Assembly (NCBI RefSeq): GCF_000426285.1
Contig: NZ_AUFB01000012.1
Location: 62,001-126,000 of the forward strand
Direction: 5' to 3'
DNA length: 64,000 nucleotides
Source: Rhizobium leucaenae USDA 9039
GTDB taxonomy: Bacteria; Pseudomonadota; Alphaproteobacteria; Rhizobiales; Rhizobiaceae
Part shown: one piece after another, positions 28,132 to 37,098 of the stretch
How the letters are laid out: each line of letters begins with the position of its first letter
Position numbering within the stretch: position 1 is the stretch's first letter
The notes under the pieces: generated by a model
Told to the model about the DNA's origin: nothing
Seen by the model: the letters and a program-made list of their open reading frames with translations, nothing else
The model's database searches: none
Made by a program: the position numbers and the translations under genes

Positions 28132-29112
28132 GTGAAAAAGATGAACCCGAAAGTGCTTGGTATCGGCGCCCTCGCCGGTCTGACCGCCGCCCTACTTGTG
28201 TATGGCGCGACGGCGCAGCCGTTGATGTTCATCCTGTTCGGCGCACTTTCCGCGCTTCCGATCCTTATTGTTGGGCTCGGCTGGGGCAATATCGCTGTTG
28301 TCACCGCCGTCGTGACGGCTGGCATTGTCGGTGCCATCGGCTATTCGCTGCCATTCGGGCTTTTTACCGTGCTGCTGGCGCTGATCCCCGCCTGGCTCAG
28401 CCATCTTGCCAATCTGGCACGCCCAGCCTCCGAACTCGGCGGTCCCGACCATTTGATAGCCTGGTATCCGCTATCGGACATCATGCTGCATCTCTGCGGC
28501 CTCGCGGCCGCCGTCATCGTCATCGCCGGCGCGGTTATGGGCTATGGCTCGGACCTGATCAGCCAAGTCGTCGATCTCTACGTCACGGTCATGAACGATC
28601 AGCAGCCCACGCTGCCGCTCGATCCAGTAGCAGTCGCCAAGACGAAATCTCTCATGCTCTACGCCGTTCCGGTCGTCTGGGGTATCGTCTGGGTCCTGAT
28701 GTTGCTGGCCGCCTATTACATCGCCACCCGCATCGTTGCAGCATCGAGTCGTAATCTGCGGCCCCGCGAAGATATTCCGTCTGCGCTGCGCATGAACCGC
28801 AATGCAATCTTCGTCTTTCTCGCCGCCATCGTTGCCTTGTTTTTCGGCGGCATCCCCGCATTGATCGGCGCGGCTGCCGTTGGCGCTTTCGGTGCAGGCT
28901 TTCTCGTCTCCGGCTTTGCGGCACTTCACTACCGCACACGCGGCAAGGACTGGCGCGCGCCCGTGCTCGTCCTCTGCTATCTGACGTCGCTTATGCTGAC
29001 GCTGCCACTGTTCATCATCCTCATTCTCGGTCTTGCCGACACGCGCAAAGCGATCGCCCTGACCCCGAACAAGAATACCGATCATTCCAAACAACCAGAC
29101 ACGAAAATCTGA
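28132..29112 (+). CDS. DUF2232 membrane protein in the ribosomal operon
   Basis: Integral membrane protein of 326 residues with about eight hydrophobic segments spread over its length, and a polar C-terminus. It fits the DUF2232 family, whose function is not known. It starts at GTG (28132) with an AGGAC site upstream and lies between rpsR and rplI on the same strand, an arrangement kept in Rhizobiales. In some Firmicutes a DUF2232 protein also neighbours rplI, so the link to ribosomal genes is old, but no mechanism is established. Confidence 0.8.
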   Translation: MKKMNPKVLGIGALAGLTAALLVYGATAQPLMFILFGALSALPILIVGLGWGNIAVVTAVVTAGIVGAIGYSLPFGLFTVLLALIPAWLSHLANLARPASELGGPDHLIAWYPLSDIMLHLCGLAAAVIVIAGAVMGYGSDLISQVVDLYVTVMNDQQPTLPLDPVAVAKTKSLMLYAVPVVWGIVWVLMLLAAYYIATRIVAASSRNLRPREDIPSALRMNRNAIFVFLAAIVALFFGGIPALIGAAAVGAFGAGFLVSGFAALHYRTRGKDWRAPVLVLCYLTSLMLTLPLFIILILGLADTRKAIALTPNKNTDHSKQPDTKI

Positions 29113-29132
29113 CATCAGAAAGGAACAACAAA

Positions 29133-29711
29133 ATGGAAGTCATTCTCCTCGAGCGCATATCCAAGCTCGGCCAGATGGGCGAAACCGTCAAGGTTCGCGA
29201 CGGCTTTGCCCGTAACTACCTGCTGCCGCTCGGCAAGGCACTGCGCGCAAACCCTGCCAACAAGGCCCGCTTCGAAGCCGAACGCGCTACGCTGGAAGCC
29301 CGCAACCTCGAGCGCCGCAGCGAAGCTCAGAAGGTTGCCGACGTTCTCGGCGGCAAGTCCTTCATCGTCGTTCGCTCGGCTGGCGAAACCGGTCAGTTGT
29401 ACGGTTCGGTCGCTGCCCGCGACGTCGTTGAAATCCTCGCTGCAGAAGGCTTCAACATCGGCCGCAACCAGGTTCACCTGAACACGCCGATCAAGGCTAT
29501 CGGCCTGCACAACGTTGCGATCGCGCTTCACGCCGAAGTCGAAATCCACGTCGAGCTCAACGTTGCCCGTTCCGCCGAAGAAGCCGAGCGTCAGGCCAAA
29601 GGTGAAATGCTCACCTCCGCTGACGCCATCTATGGCGTTGACGAAGATGCCCTGCGTCCGGAAGACTTTTTCGATCCGGAAGCTGATGGCAACGCCGAAG
29701 ACGAAGCTTGA
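29133..29711 (+). CDS. rplI: 50S ribosomal protein L9
   Basis: Large-subunit protein L9, 192 residues, which binds 23S rRNA and extends from the ribosome surface. The N-terminal domain [32 protein letters not shown] is standard, followed by the long connecting helix (residues 40-75) and the C-terminal domain. The acidic tail after residue 150 ([23 protein letters not shown]) is an alphaproteobacterial extension. An AAGGAAC site precedes the ATG. A strong terminator follows. Confidence 0.96.
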   Translation: MEVILLERISKLGQMGETVKVRDGFARNYLLPLGKALRANPANKARFEAERATLEARNLERRSEAQKVADVLGGKSFIVVRSAGETGQLYGSVAARDVVEILAAEGFNIGRNQVHLNTPIKAIGLHNVAIALHAEVEIHVELNVARSAEEAERQAKGEMLTSADAIYGVDEDALRPEDFFDPEADGNAEDEA

Positions 29712-29742
29712 TCCAAGCCTTCGCATCAGTTGCGAATATGAG

Positions 29743-29772
29743 AAAGCCTGGGTCTCGCGATCCAGGCTTTTT
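29743..29772 (+). terminator. Terminator of the rpsF-rplI operon
   Basis: A 9-bp stem (AAAGCCTGG / CCAGGCTTT) with a 10-nt loop is followed by T residues, 31 nt after the rplI stop. On the minus strand the stem also ends in an A/T-rich edge, so it may serve the converging efflux operon too. Confidence 0.85.
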
Positions 29773-29813
29773 GTTTGACTGAAACGGCTGGCTGACCCCG
29801 CCCATCTGCCGTC

Positions 29814-30878
29814 TCAATTTTCCGCCGTATCCTGCACTGGCGTTGAATTCTTATCCACGGAGACAATCACCGACATGCCGGGCGCAAGATCTTCCGCCTG
29901 GGGCTGATTTTCGTCGATCTTGACGCGCACGCCGACGCGCTGCGCCACTTTGGTAAAATTGCCCGTGGCATTGTCGGGCCTGATAACTGCGAATTCCGAG
30001 CCCGCCGCCGGCGAAAAGCGCTGGATATGGCCCTTGAGCTGGCGATGACCGAGTGCATCGACCGAGATCGTTACGGGTTGGCCGACCTTCATGCCGTTTA
30101 GCTGGGTTTCCTTGAAATTGGCGATGACCCAGACATCTTTCGGAACGAGACCCATAAGCTGCGTGCCGGGCGTCACATATTGGCCGAGGCGTACGCCGAC
30201 TTCGCCGATGCGGCCATCGCGCGGCGCGACGATCGTTGCATTCTGCAGATCGATGTCCGCAAGCTGCACTGCGGCTTCCGCGCCGCTGACGCCAGCCTCC
30301 AGCGATGCGCGATTGACGATGATCGTCGTCAAATTCTGTTGCGATACGTCGAGGCCGGCCTTCGCCTGATTGACGGCAGCCTTTGCCTGTTCCAGCGTCG
30401 CCTGTGCTTGCTCCGAATCGCTCGTCGTCGACACGCCCTTGGCCACCAGCGTCGCCACGCGATCCCAGGCAAGCTGGGCACGCTTCATTGCAGCATTCGC
30501 GCTATCGATCTGCGCCTGGCTGGAAGCGATGCCGGCACGAGCCGCCTGCTCCTGTTGTTGCGAATTGGCAAGCGCCGCCTTCTGGCCGTCCAGCGTCGCG
30601 CGCGCCTGCGCCACTTTCTGCTTATAGATGCGATCGTCGATCTTCGTCAGTACGTCGCCCTGTTTGACGAGCTTGTAGTCCTTGATCGGAACGTCGGTGA
30701 TATAGCCGTTGACCTGCGGACTGATCGTCGTGACATAGCCTTTGACATAGGCATCATCGGTCGTCTCGACGGAACTTTGGAAAGGCGGCAGGTGCCAGGC
30801 ATAGAGCACGAGCATGACGCCGCCCACACCGGCGAGGACGGCGATAACTTCGATGGGGGAGCGAACGAGCCTCGACAT
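29814..30878 (-). CDS. HlyD/EmrA-type membrane fusion protein
   Basis: Periplasmic adaptor of a drug-efflux pump, 354 residues. One N-terminal membrane helix (about residues 12-28) is followed by the lipoyl half-motif (YVKGYVTTISPQVNGYITDV near residue 44), a long Ala/Gln-rich coiled coil (about residues 85-190), the second lipoyl part (IVAPRDGRIGEVGVRLGQYV near residue 215) and a beta-barrel. It works with the adjacent MFS pump to carry substrates to an outer-membrane channel. It is the last gene of the marR-pump-adaptor operon, 17 nt after the pump. Confidence 0.92.
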   Translation of the reverse strand: MSRLVRSPIEVIAVLAGVGGVMLVLYAWHLPPFQSSVETTDDAYVKGYVTTISPQVNGYITDVPIKDYKLVKQGDVLTKIDDRIYKQKVAQARATLDGQKAALANSQQQEQAARAGIASSQAQIDSANAAMKRAQLAWDRVATLVAKGVSTTSDSEQAQATLEQAKAAVNQAKAGLDVSQQNLTTIIVNRASLEAGVSGAEAAVQLADIDLQNATIVAPRDGRIGEVGVRLGQYVTPGTQLMGLVPKDVWVIANFKETQLNGMKVGQPVTISVDALGHRQLKGHIQRFSPAAGSEFAVIRPDNATGNFTKVAQRVGVRVKIDENQPQAEDLAPGMSVIVSVDKNSTPVQDTAEN

Positions 30879-30895
30879 GGAGCTATTTTATATCC

Positions 30896-32542
30896 TTACG
30901 GGTTGGAAGCCATGGTCGGCGGCCGATCATCGGCGAGCCGCGCTTTGATGAAACGGTAGAATACATCCAGCGAAAGTCCGGTAAGCGACACGGCCGCGAT
31001 GATACCGGCCACCAAGAAGGCATCGCCGTAAGCAAGCGTATTGGCCTCGCGGCTGACCTGCGCGCCAAGTAGCGCCAATCCCTCGCCCTTCAGCAGAGCG
31101 CTGTCGCCGATCACCTTGCCGTAAGACGAAGAGAGTTGGCCGACGCGCTGAGCGACATCGGGGTCGGTCAGCAACACATGTTCCGTCAGGACGGCGGAAT
31201 GGAACTTTTCGCGGATGGTGATCAGCGTGCCGTAGAAAGCGGAGCCGATCAGGCCACCGACGCTCTGCGTGAAGGTGAATACCACGAAGAAGGTCACCAG
31301 ATAAGGTGCACCTCTGGCAAAAGCCGCCTTGAAGCCCACGGACATGGATGGCGGCAGGAAAAGCGCTGCGCCCGCGGCCACCAGCGCCTGGCTGAGATAC
31401 ATCTGTTCGGGCCGGGTCAACGTCGTCACCTGGGCATCCATGAAGGAGCCGGCGGCCATCATGACGAGAGCGACGAACTGGATCTGCCAACTGAGGCCAT
31501 AGCTCATCAGCACCGTACAGACGAGACCGCCGATGATGGAAAAAGCAAGGATGATCCAGTAGAGCATCGCGAGCTGATCGTAGAGCAGGCCGACAGCATT
31601 CTGATAGAATGTCATGATTACCGAGGTTTGCTCGGCGGCGATCATGCGGAAGACCAGGAGAATGCCGGTCAGATGCAATATCTCGGGGCTCAGTAGCCAG
31701 CGGACATCGATCAGCGGCGTCGACCGGCGCAGTTCGATGACGGCCGCAAGCGTCAGGGTGGCGATGCCGACGGCGAGCAGCACGCCGAGCCACGGCACCT
31801 CCAGCCACCAATAAAGCCGCCCTACAGAAAGAACGATCGCAAGGCAGCCGAAACCGATAGCGACCAGCAGATAGCTGATGATGTCTCCGAAGACGATCAC
31901 CTTTATCCGGGGCGGCGGTGTCAGCGGCAGCAGATAAATGATCGGCATCACCAGCAGCGCCAGCGCCATTTCCAAGGTATAGAGCCCGCGCCATTCGCCG
32001 TAGTCGAGGAGCAAGGGCGAGACGAGACGGGTGACGGGCGCTGCCAGAAGCGTATTCATCATCGCCAGGCTGACGCCGATCGTCAGCTTCTTGGCCGGCT
32101 CGAAGGCTTCCAGCATATAGAGGAAACCGAGCGTCGACAGCGGTGCTCCGGCAATGCCGCTCAAAAAGCGGACGACGATCGCAGAATGCAGGTCGGAGAC
32201 GAAGAGATTGAGCAGCGAAGCAACGACGAAGCCGATAATGCTGACCTCGGCGAAATTGCGCACGCCATATTGCAGGCGGATCTTCACCAACGCAATTGCG
32301 AGACTGACATTCGGCGCCATGTAGGCCGCCGACAACCACGCAGATTCGGTGGTCGTGGCAGCGATGGTCCCCTGAATCTGCGTAAGATTGGCGAAGGCGA
32401 GATTAAGGCCGAGGCCCTGCGTCAGGAAGAACAAGACGGAGGCGCCGATGTAAAGCGGCACCTTCCAGCGCGGCACCGGCGGTGGGGCGGCAGGCGCAGC
32501 GGCATTGGCTTCCGCATTGATCGGTGCCGGCTCGCCGCTCAT
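30896..32542 (-). CDS. MFS efflux pump, DHA2/EmrB type
   Basis: Major-facilitator drug/proton antiporter of 548 residues, with about 14 membrane helices expected of the DHA2 group. Family landmarks include LSAAYMAPNVSLAIALVKI near residue 70 and LFVSDLHSAIVVRFLSGIAGAPLS near residue 112. The N-terminal 30 residues are Ala/Pro-rich and cytoplasmic. It probably forms a tripartite pump with the neighbouring HlyD-type adaptor. It follows the MarR regulator by 8 nt. Substrates are not known. Confidence 0.9.
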   Translation of the reverse strand: MSGEPAPINAEANAAAPAAPPPVPRWKVPLYIGASVLFFLTQGLGLNLAFANLTQIQGTIAATTTESAWLSAAYMAPNVSLAIALVKIRLQYGVRNFAEVSIIGFVVASLLNLFVSDLHSAIVVRFLSGIAGAPLSTLGFLYMLEAFEPAKKLTIGVSLAMMNTLLAAPVTRLVSPLLLDYGEWRGLYTLEMALALLVMPIIYLLPLTPPPRIKVIVFGDIISYLLVAIGFGCLAIVLSVGRLYWWLEVPWLGVLLAVGIATLTLAAVIELRRSTPLIDVRWLLSPEILHLTGILLVFRMIAAEQTSVIMTFYQNAVGLLYDQLAMLYWIILAFSIIGGLVCTVLMSYGLSWQIQFVALVMMAAGSFMDAQVTTLTRPEQMYLSQALVAAGAALFLPPSMSVGFKAAFARGAPYLVTFFVVFTFTQSVGGLIGSAFYGTLITIREKFHSAVLTEHVLLTDPDVAQRVGQLSSSYGKVIGDSALLKGEGLALLGAQVSREANTLAYGDAFLVAGIIAAVSLTGLSLDVFYRFIKARLADDRPPTMASNP

Positions 32543-32550
32543 ACGCTACC

Positions 32551-32994
32551 TCATGACTTGCCCACATTCTGTAGATTGGCGGTCATGGCGCGGATGACCT
32601 TGAGGGCCATGCCGACATCCTCGTCCGAAATCCCCTGCAGGATATCCGCACGCACGCCGGTGGCAAGAGCCTCGACTTCGGCCGCCACCACTTTTCCGGA
32701 TTCGGTCATGAATATCTGCTTGGCGCGTCGGTCCGACTGTACCGCACGGCGCTCGATAAAGCTCTGTGCTTCCATGGCGTCTAGGATACGCACCAAGGTC
32801 GGAGTCTCAAGTTCCAGCTCATCGGCGAGCTCGCGCTGATTGATGCCGTCGCGCTTGGAAAGCTTATGGAAAACCCGGGCTCTGGCCAATGTCATACCAT
32901 GCTCACGCACCAGGCCATCGAACGCCGCCCTCAGCTTTCGATTGAAAGCGGAAAGCTCGTCAAACAGTTCTCGGCGTGATGGCGCACCAGACAT
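32551..32994 (-). CDS. MarR-family transcriptional regulator
   Basis: Winged-helix regulator of 147 residues. The DNA-binding part spans about residues 35-105 (RARVFHKLSKRDGINQRELADELELETPTLVRILDAME, then FIERRAVQSDRRAKQIFMTESG with the usual wing Asp-Arg-Arg). Helices at both ends form the dimer interface. It is first in an operon with the pump and adaptor, and probably represses it and itself. A palindrome at 33007-33019, just before its start codon, is a good operator candidate. Confidence 0.9.
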   Translation of the reverse strand: MSGAPSRRELFDELSAFNRKLRAAFDGLVREHGMTLARARVFHKLSKRDGINQRELADELELETPTLVRILDAMEAQSFIERRAVQSDRRAKQIFMTESGKVVAAEVEALATGVRADILQGISDEDVGMALKVIRAMTANLQNVGKS

Positions 32995-33006
32995 TATTGC
33001 TACTTT

Positions 33007-33019
33007 ATACTATTAGTAT
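33007..33019. promoter_or_regulatory. Candidate MarR operator
   Basis: ATACTATTAGTAT is a 13-bp palindrome (ATACT-ATT-AGTAT) lying 13 nt before the marR start codon. Read on the minus strand, it is followed at once by TATAAAG-type sequence. Its position fits autorepression of the efflux operon. Confidence 0.5.
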
Positions 33020-33340
33020 CCTACCCTATTTCACTGAAATAGCGGGGTTCTCACATCTTTTCAAGCGCGATTGCCGCCTTGCCGGGTGTCAGCCGGGACA
33101 GATCGGGCTAAAATCATCCATGGACATTTTTGTATGTGATTCGTGTGTCGGACATTGCGTTGCAAAGTGGCGACAAGGGCTTTTTTTAGTGCAGAGCGTT
33201 TGTCCCTGTGGACGAGTGGAACAGTGTGAATAGCTCGGGTGAAGCAGTGTCCCCGCGGCACGCCGCAGCCCTTCTGCAATTGACCGTGACACGGGATCGT
33301 CGCAAACCGATCGGCACTCAAAAATACGAAGAGACGGAAA
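33020..33340. other. Gene-free stretch upstream of dnaB
   Basis: About 320 nt separate the marR operator from the dnaB start. An ACGGAAA site at 33332-33338 precedes the dnaB ATG. A T-run (GGCTTTTTTT, near 33180) is present but without a clear stem before it. No gene, RNA motif or repeat is evident; promoters of dnaB and marR are expected here. Confidence 0.4.
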
Positions 33341-34837
33341 ATGAACGAAGCTGCGCGAAAGATCGCCGCCATTGCTCCAGCCGACGCGCATTACCGCGAA
33401 GCGCCCAATAATATCGAGGCCGAACAGGCCCTGCTTGGCGCTATCCTCGTCAACAATGACGCCTATTACCGTGTCTCCGATTTTTTGAAACCCATTCATC
33501 TCTATGAGCCGCTGCATCGGAAGATCTTCGAAGTGGCGGGCGACATCATCCGCATGGGCAAGACAGCCAATCCGGTGACGATCAAGACTTTCCTGCCGGC
33601 CGAAGAGAAGGTCGGCGACATGACGGTGGCGCAATATCTCGCCCGTCTCGCGACCGAAGCCGTTTCGATCATCAATGCCGAGGACTACGGCCGCGCCATC
33701 TACGATCTGGCGCTGCGCCGCGCGCTGATCACCATCGGCGAGGATATGGTCAACATCGCCTTTGACGCGCCGCTCGACATGCCGCCGCAGACGCAGATCG
33801 AGGATACCGAGCGCCGGCTGTTCGAACTCGCGGAAAACGGCCGCTACGACGGCGGCTTCCAGGCCTTCAACGATGCTGTGGCGCTGGCGATCGACATGGC
33901 GGCCGTCGCCAAGGAGCGCGATGGCGGTCTGTCCGGTATTTCCACCGGCATTCACTCGCTCGACAGCAAGATGGGTGGCCTGCAGCGTTCGGACTTGATC
34001 ATCCTCGCCGGCCGTCCCGGCATGGGCAAAACCTCGCTTGCTACAAATATCGCCTACAACATTGCCGCCGCCTATGAAGGCGAAGTGCAGTCGGACGGCT
34101 CGACCAAGGCGAAGAACGGCGGCGTCGTCGGCTTTTATTCGCTGGAAATGTCGTCCGAACAGCTCGCCACCCGTATCATTTCCGAGCAGACGGAAGTCTC
34201 CTCGTCGAAGATCCGCCGCGGCGACATCAACGACGCCGATTTCGAAAAGCTCGTCGCCTGCTCGATGATGATGCAGAAGGTGCCGCTCTACATCGACCAG
34301 ACCGGCGGCATCTCCATTGCCCAGCTTTCCGCGCGTGCGCGACGCCTGAAGCGCCAGCGCGGCCTCGACGTTCTGGTGGTGGACTACGTTCAGCTCATGA
34401 CCGGCTCCGGCAAATCGAACGAGAACCGCGTCCAGGAAATCACCCAGATCACCACCGGCCTGAAGGCACTCGGCAAGGAGCTGAATGTTCCCATCATCGC
34501 GCTCTCCCAGCTCTCGCGTGCCGTCGAAAGCCGTGACGACAAGCGCCCGCAGCTTTCGGACCTGCGCGAATCCGGCTCGATCGAGCAGGACGCCGACGTG
34601 GTGCTCTTCGTGTTCCGAGAGGAATATTACGTCAAGAACTCCGAACCGCGCGATCCGGCCGATCCGAAATATGCGGAATGGGAAGCCCTGTTCGACAAGG
34701 TGAAAGGCACGGCTGACGTCATCATCGCCAAGCAGCGTCACGGACCGACCGGTACCGTGAAACTCGCCTTCCAGTCGGAATTCACGCGCTTCGCCGATCT
34801 CGCCGACTCATCCTTCCTGCAGTATGAGGAACATTGA
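33341..34837 (+). CDS. dnaB: Replicative DNA helicase
   Basis: Hexameric 5'-3' helicase that opens the replication fork; 498 residues. The N-terminal domain (APNNIEAEQALLGAILVNNDAYYRV near residue 22) is followed by a RecA-like domain with Walker A GRPGMGKTSLA near residue 225, Walker B VLVVDYVQLM near residue 345, and the SGSIEQDADVVLF segment near residue 412. An inner loop (EGEVQSDGSTKAKNGGVVGFYSLE, near 250) is typical of alphaproteobacterial DnaB. The last codons lie in a 16-bp inverted repeat. Confidence 0.96.
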   Translation: MNEAARKIAAIAPADAHYREAPNNIEAEQALLGAILVNNDAYYRVSDFLKPIHLYEPLHRKIFEVAGDIIRMGKTANPVTIKTFLPAEEKVGDMTVAQYLARLATEAVSIINAEDYGRAIYDLALRRALITIGEDMVNIAFDAPLDMPPQTQIEDTERRLFELAENGRYDGGFQAFNDAVALAIDMAAVAKERDGGLSGISTGIHSLDSKMGGLQRSDLIILAGRPGMGKTSLATNIAYNIAAAYEGEVQSDGSTKAKNGGVVGFYSLEMSSEQLATRIISEQTEVSSSKIRRGDINDADFEKLVACSMMMQKVPLYIDQTGGISIAQLSARARRLKRQRGLDVLVVDYVQLMTGSGKSNENRVQEITQITTGLKALGKELNVPIIALSQLSRAVESRDDKRPQLSDLRESGSIEQDADVVLFVFREEYYVKNSEPRDPADPKYAEWEALFDKVKGTADVIIAKQRHGPTGTVKLAFQSEFTRFADLADSSFLQYEEH

Positions 34838-34865
34838 CGCGAAGCTTGCCGCGTCAATGTTCCTC
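34826..34865 (+). terminator. 16-bp perfect inverted repeat across the dnaB stop
   Basis: GAGGAACATTGACGCG (34826-34841) and its exact complement (34850-34865) are separated by 8 nt. The left arm contains the last codons and the TGA of dnaB. No T-run follows. It could act as a terminator or as a 3'-end stabiliser. The right arm runs into the neighbouring repeat element. Confidence 0.6.
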
Positions 34866-34942
34866 TGGAGCGCTTCCGCTTCGTTGTTTTATGCATTTCG
34901 GAAGCGGAATCGCTACGCACTTTTCCCGGAAACGCTTCAGAG
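34863..34942 (-). repeat. Gene-end repeat element, copy 1 (inverted)
   Basis: On the minus strand this stretch reads like the other copies (CTCTGAAGCGTTTCCGGGAA, then AAGTGCGTAGCG, then CCGAAATGCATAAAAC). It sits between dnaB and azlD, and its outer edge contains the azlD stop codon (TGA at 34937-34939). Confidence 0.7.
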
Positions 34943-35239
34943 CCCCGCAGTCCGCAGCAAAGCCACCGTCGCAACGCCGACAACAACGCTTGCCAGCATC
35001 GGCAGGCGATGGGAGGCGATTGCGGTGGCTGCGCAGGCCAGCGTCTCCGCCCAGCCGGTAGCAAAGGCCGTCGGCGCAATGACAGCCATCAGCACGGCCG
35101 GTGGAATGGCTTCGATTGCGGTTCGCCGGCGCTCGTCAATCTCCACGTAGCGAATCAAGACAAGACCGCCAACACGGGTGAAGATGGTTGCGGCAGCCAT
35201 GGCGAGGATGGCGAGCAGAGTGTCGAGATCGAGCGTCAT
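34937..35239 (-). CDS. azlD: AzlD-family branched-chain amino-acid exporter subunit
   Basis: Small membrane protein of 100 residues with three or four helices, partner of AzlC in export of branched-chain or related amino acids. Landmarks are TIFTRVGGLVLIRYVEIDERRRTAIEAIPPAVLMAVIAPTAF (in two parts, residues 18-60). The ATG at 35239 overlaps the azlC stop by four bases. A longer open frame upstream lies inside azlC and is not used. The stop codon lies in the edge of a repeat element. Confidence 0.88.
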   Translation of the reverse strand: MTLDLDTLLAILAMAAATIFTRVGGLVLIRYVEIDERRRTAIEAIPPAVLMAVIAPTAFATGWAETLACAATAIASHRLPMLASVVVGVATVALLRTAGL

Positions 35240-35940
35240 GCCGCCTGCTCCCGCGCCCTGCCTTTCCGGAAAGCCATTGCCAGGCCCGCCAGTGCGCCGG
35301 CTGCAATATACCAAACGCCAGGCACGAACTGGTGGACCGCAACCGCCGCAATTCCGCTTGCGGCAAGCACGGCGCCGGTTTCCGGTCCTTTCCAGAAGCC
35401 CATGACCAGCACGATGAAGACGGCCGGAAAGGCGAAGTCGAGACCGATGACGGCGGGATCGCCGAGAAAGGCGCCAAGCAAAGCACCCGCAAGCGACGAG
35501 CCGACCCAGGTCAAATAGAAGGGCATGACGATGCCCGCATACCAGGCAGGTGTGAGCCGCGTCGCGCCGGCGCGGAATTCCGCCATGGCCCAAATCTCAT
35601 CGGCGAGAAACAGCATGGCGACATAGCGTTTGATGCCGGCGAAAGACTGCATCTTCGTGCCGAGCGAAGCGCTCATCAGCAAGTGGCGGATATTGACCAG
35701 CAGGGCCGCGAAGCCGGCGCCAATCCAGCTTGCCGGATGTGTCCAGATATCCATCGCCACAAATTGAGAGCCGCCAGCGAAGACGAGCGCGCTCATCAAA
35801 ACGGTCTCCAGGGGCGAAAGCCCCTTGGTCGCCGAAACCGCGCCGAAGACGAGGCCGATCGGCAGGACGGCGACGATCAGCGGAAAGATGGTACGCATTC
35901 CGGCTTTGAATTCGCCGGCCGGCCGACTTTGCTGCAACAT
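35236..35940 (-). CDS. azlC: AzlC-family amino-acid exporter subunit
   Basis: Integral membrane protein of 234 residues. Typical segments are FPLIVAVLPIGLVFGAVSATKGLSPLE near residue 20, VFAGGSQFVAMDIW near residue 53, and the conserved NIRHLLMSASL near residue 82. With AzlD it exports branched-chain amino acids in the systems studied. The ATG at 35940 has a GGAGG site 7 nt before it; the frame also opens further upstream at 36048, inside the repeat element. It is downstream of an AraC-type regulator. Confidence 0.9.
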   Translation of the reverse strand: MLQQSRPAGEFKAGMRTIFPLIVAVLPIGLVFGAVSATKGLSPLETVLMSALVFAGGSQFVAMDIWTHPASWIGAGFAALLVNIRHLLMSASLGTKMQSFAGIKRYVAMLFLADEIWAMAEFRAGATRLTPAWYAGIVMPFYLTWVGSSLAGALLGAFLGDPAVIGLDFAFPAVFIVLVMGFWKGPETGAVLAASGIAAVAVHQFVPGVWYIAAGALAGLAMAFRKGRAREQAA

Positions 35941-36010
35941 TGGCAACCTCCACTTCAATAATGGCGGAGAGGTAGCCGACGCAGCCGGCGCTGTATTGAA
36001 CGAAAGTGAT

Positions 36011-36097
36011 TGGAGCATTTCCAGGAACAGCGCGAAGCAATCTTCCATTCAGAATCCGCAAAGCGTTTTCGCTATTCGCAGAGCGAAAATGCGCTAG
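36011..36097 (+). repeat. Gene-end repeat element, copy 2 (degenerate)
   Basis: A diverged copy (GGAGCATTTCCAGGAA, then GCGCGAAGCAATCTTCC, ending GCGCTAG). It lies between the AraC-type gene and azlC, and contains the stop codon of the AraC-type gene (TAG, 36094-36096 on the minus strand). Confidence 0.6.
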
Positions 36098-36951
36098 CCG
36101 ACGCGGAACTGGCCCGGGGTGACGCCGGTGCGCGATTTGAAGTGGCGGGTGAAATGCGCCTGATCGGCGAAGCCACATTCCACGGCGACATTGGCCGGCA
36201 TGCGCCCTTCCCTAAGCAATCGGCGGGCAACGATCACGCGCCGGTCGGTCAAAAAGGCATGGGGCGTAATGTGATACTCCCTGCGGAAAGCCCGAATCAG
36301 GTGGGCGCGGCTAAGCCCCGCGACCTTGGCCAACTCCCCCAATCCGACATCGCAGTCGAAATTCTCAATGAGGTAGTCTCGGGCGCGGGCGACGGCGCTA
36401 CGCTCCTTGGTATCGACGGGCAGGACGATCGTGCTGCCGTAGCGCGCGAAGAGCGCCGCCAGCACCGAGAACATGCCTTCATCGGATTCCAGCGCGCCGG
36501 CACCGCTCTCGAGTGTGCGGTGCGCGTTGTGGAAGGCCCTGGCAAGCTGCGGATCCCGCGACAACGAACCGGCGAAGGATGGTGTTGCGTTGAACGCCCT
36601 GCCCGTGACGTCTTCCAGAATGTCGACGAAGAGCCTCGTGTCCGGGTAAATCATGCGGTAGCGATAGCCTTCGCCGCCCGGAGCACCGTCATGCACCACG
36701 CCAGGATCGATCAGATAGAGATCGCCCGGTCCGGTTTCTTCCCGCCTCCCGCGCAGAGTGGCGATCTGGCTGCCGCTTTCGATCGCCCCGATGCTGAACG
36801 TTTCATGCGCATGCGGGGCATATTCATGCGTCACGAAGCTCGCGCTCAGGCACTCCATGTCGCGAAAGCGGCCGTCCCGCCAGAAGCGAGTCGATTCCAC
36901 CTTGGCAAGCGGCATGGCGTCAGCCGCCTCTTTCTGCGAAACGTTCTGCAT
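36094..36951 (-). CDS. AraC-family transcriptional regulator
   Basis: Regulator of 285 residues with an N-terminal cupin-like ligand domain (HEYAPHAHETFSIGAIESGSQ near residue 43; GPGDLYLIDPGVVHDGAPGGEG near residue 75) and two helix-turn-helix motifs at the C-terminus (DVGLGELAKVAGLSRAHLIRAFRREY near residue 200; PANVAVECGFADQAHFTRHFKSRTG near residue 252). It is upstream of azlC and azlD on the same strand and probably controls that exporter. The effector may be an amino acid; this is inference from context. Confidence 0.9.
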   Translation of the reverse strand: MQNVSQKEAADAMPLAKVESTRFWRDGRFRDMECLSASFVTHEYAPHAHETFSIGAIESGSQIATLRGRREETGPGDLYLIDPGVVHDGAPGGEGYRYRMIYPDTRLFVDILEDVTGRAFNATPSFAGSLSRDPQLARAFHNAHRTLESGAGALESDEGMFSVLAALFARYGSTIVLPVDTKERSAVARARDYLIENFDCDVGLGELAKVAGLSRAHLIRAFRREYHITPHAFLTDRRVIVARRLLREGRMPANVAVECGFADQAHFTRHFKSRTGVTPGQFRVG

Positions 36952-37098
36952 GCCGGCACCCTAGCGCGCCGGCTTCCGCGCGTCTTGAACAAAAGTGATC
37001 GCATGCGGGAAAGGCTGGTATCTGACTGTCCCCGCTTTCTCTTTGCCACAATGCTCTTTACAGTGCTCCTGACAACGTCCCCTTCATCGCGGCGATTC

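Noticed and set aside
33089-34741. 550-codon open frame on the minus strand opposite dnaB
   Set aside because: It lies fully inside dnaB, its composition is that of a GC-rich antisense frame (many His, Arg, Asp), and no family is recognisable.
36010-37098. N-terminal extension of alr by more than 360 codons
   Set aside because: The extension is antisense to the AraC-type regulator and a repeat element, and no alanine racemase has such a domain.
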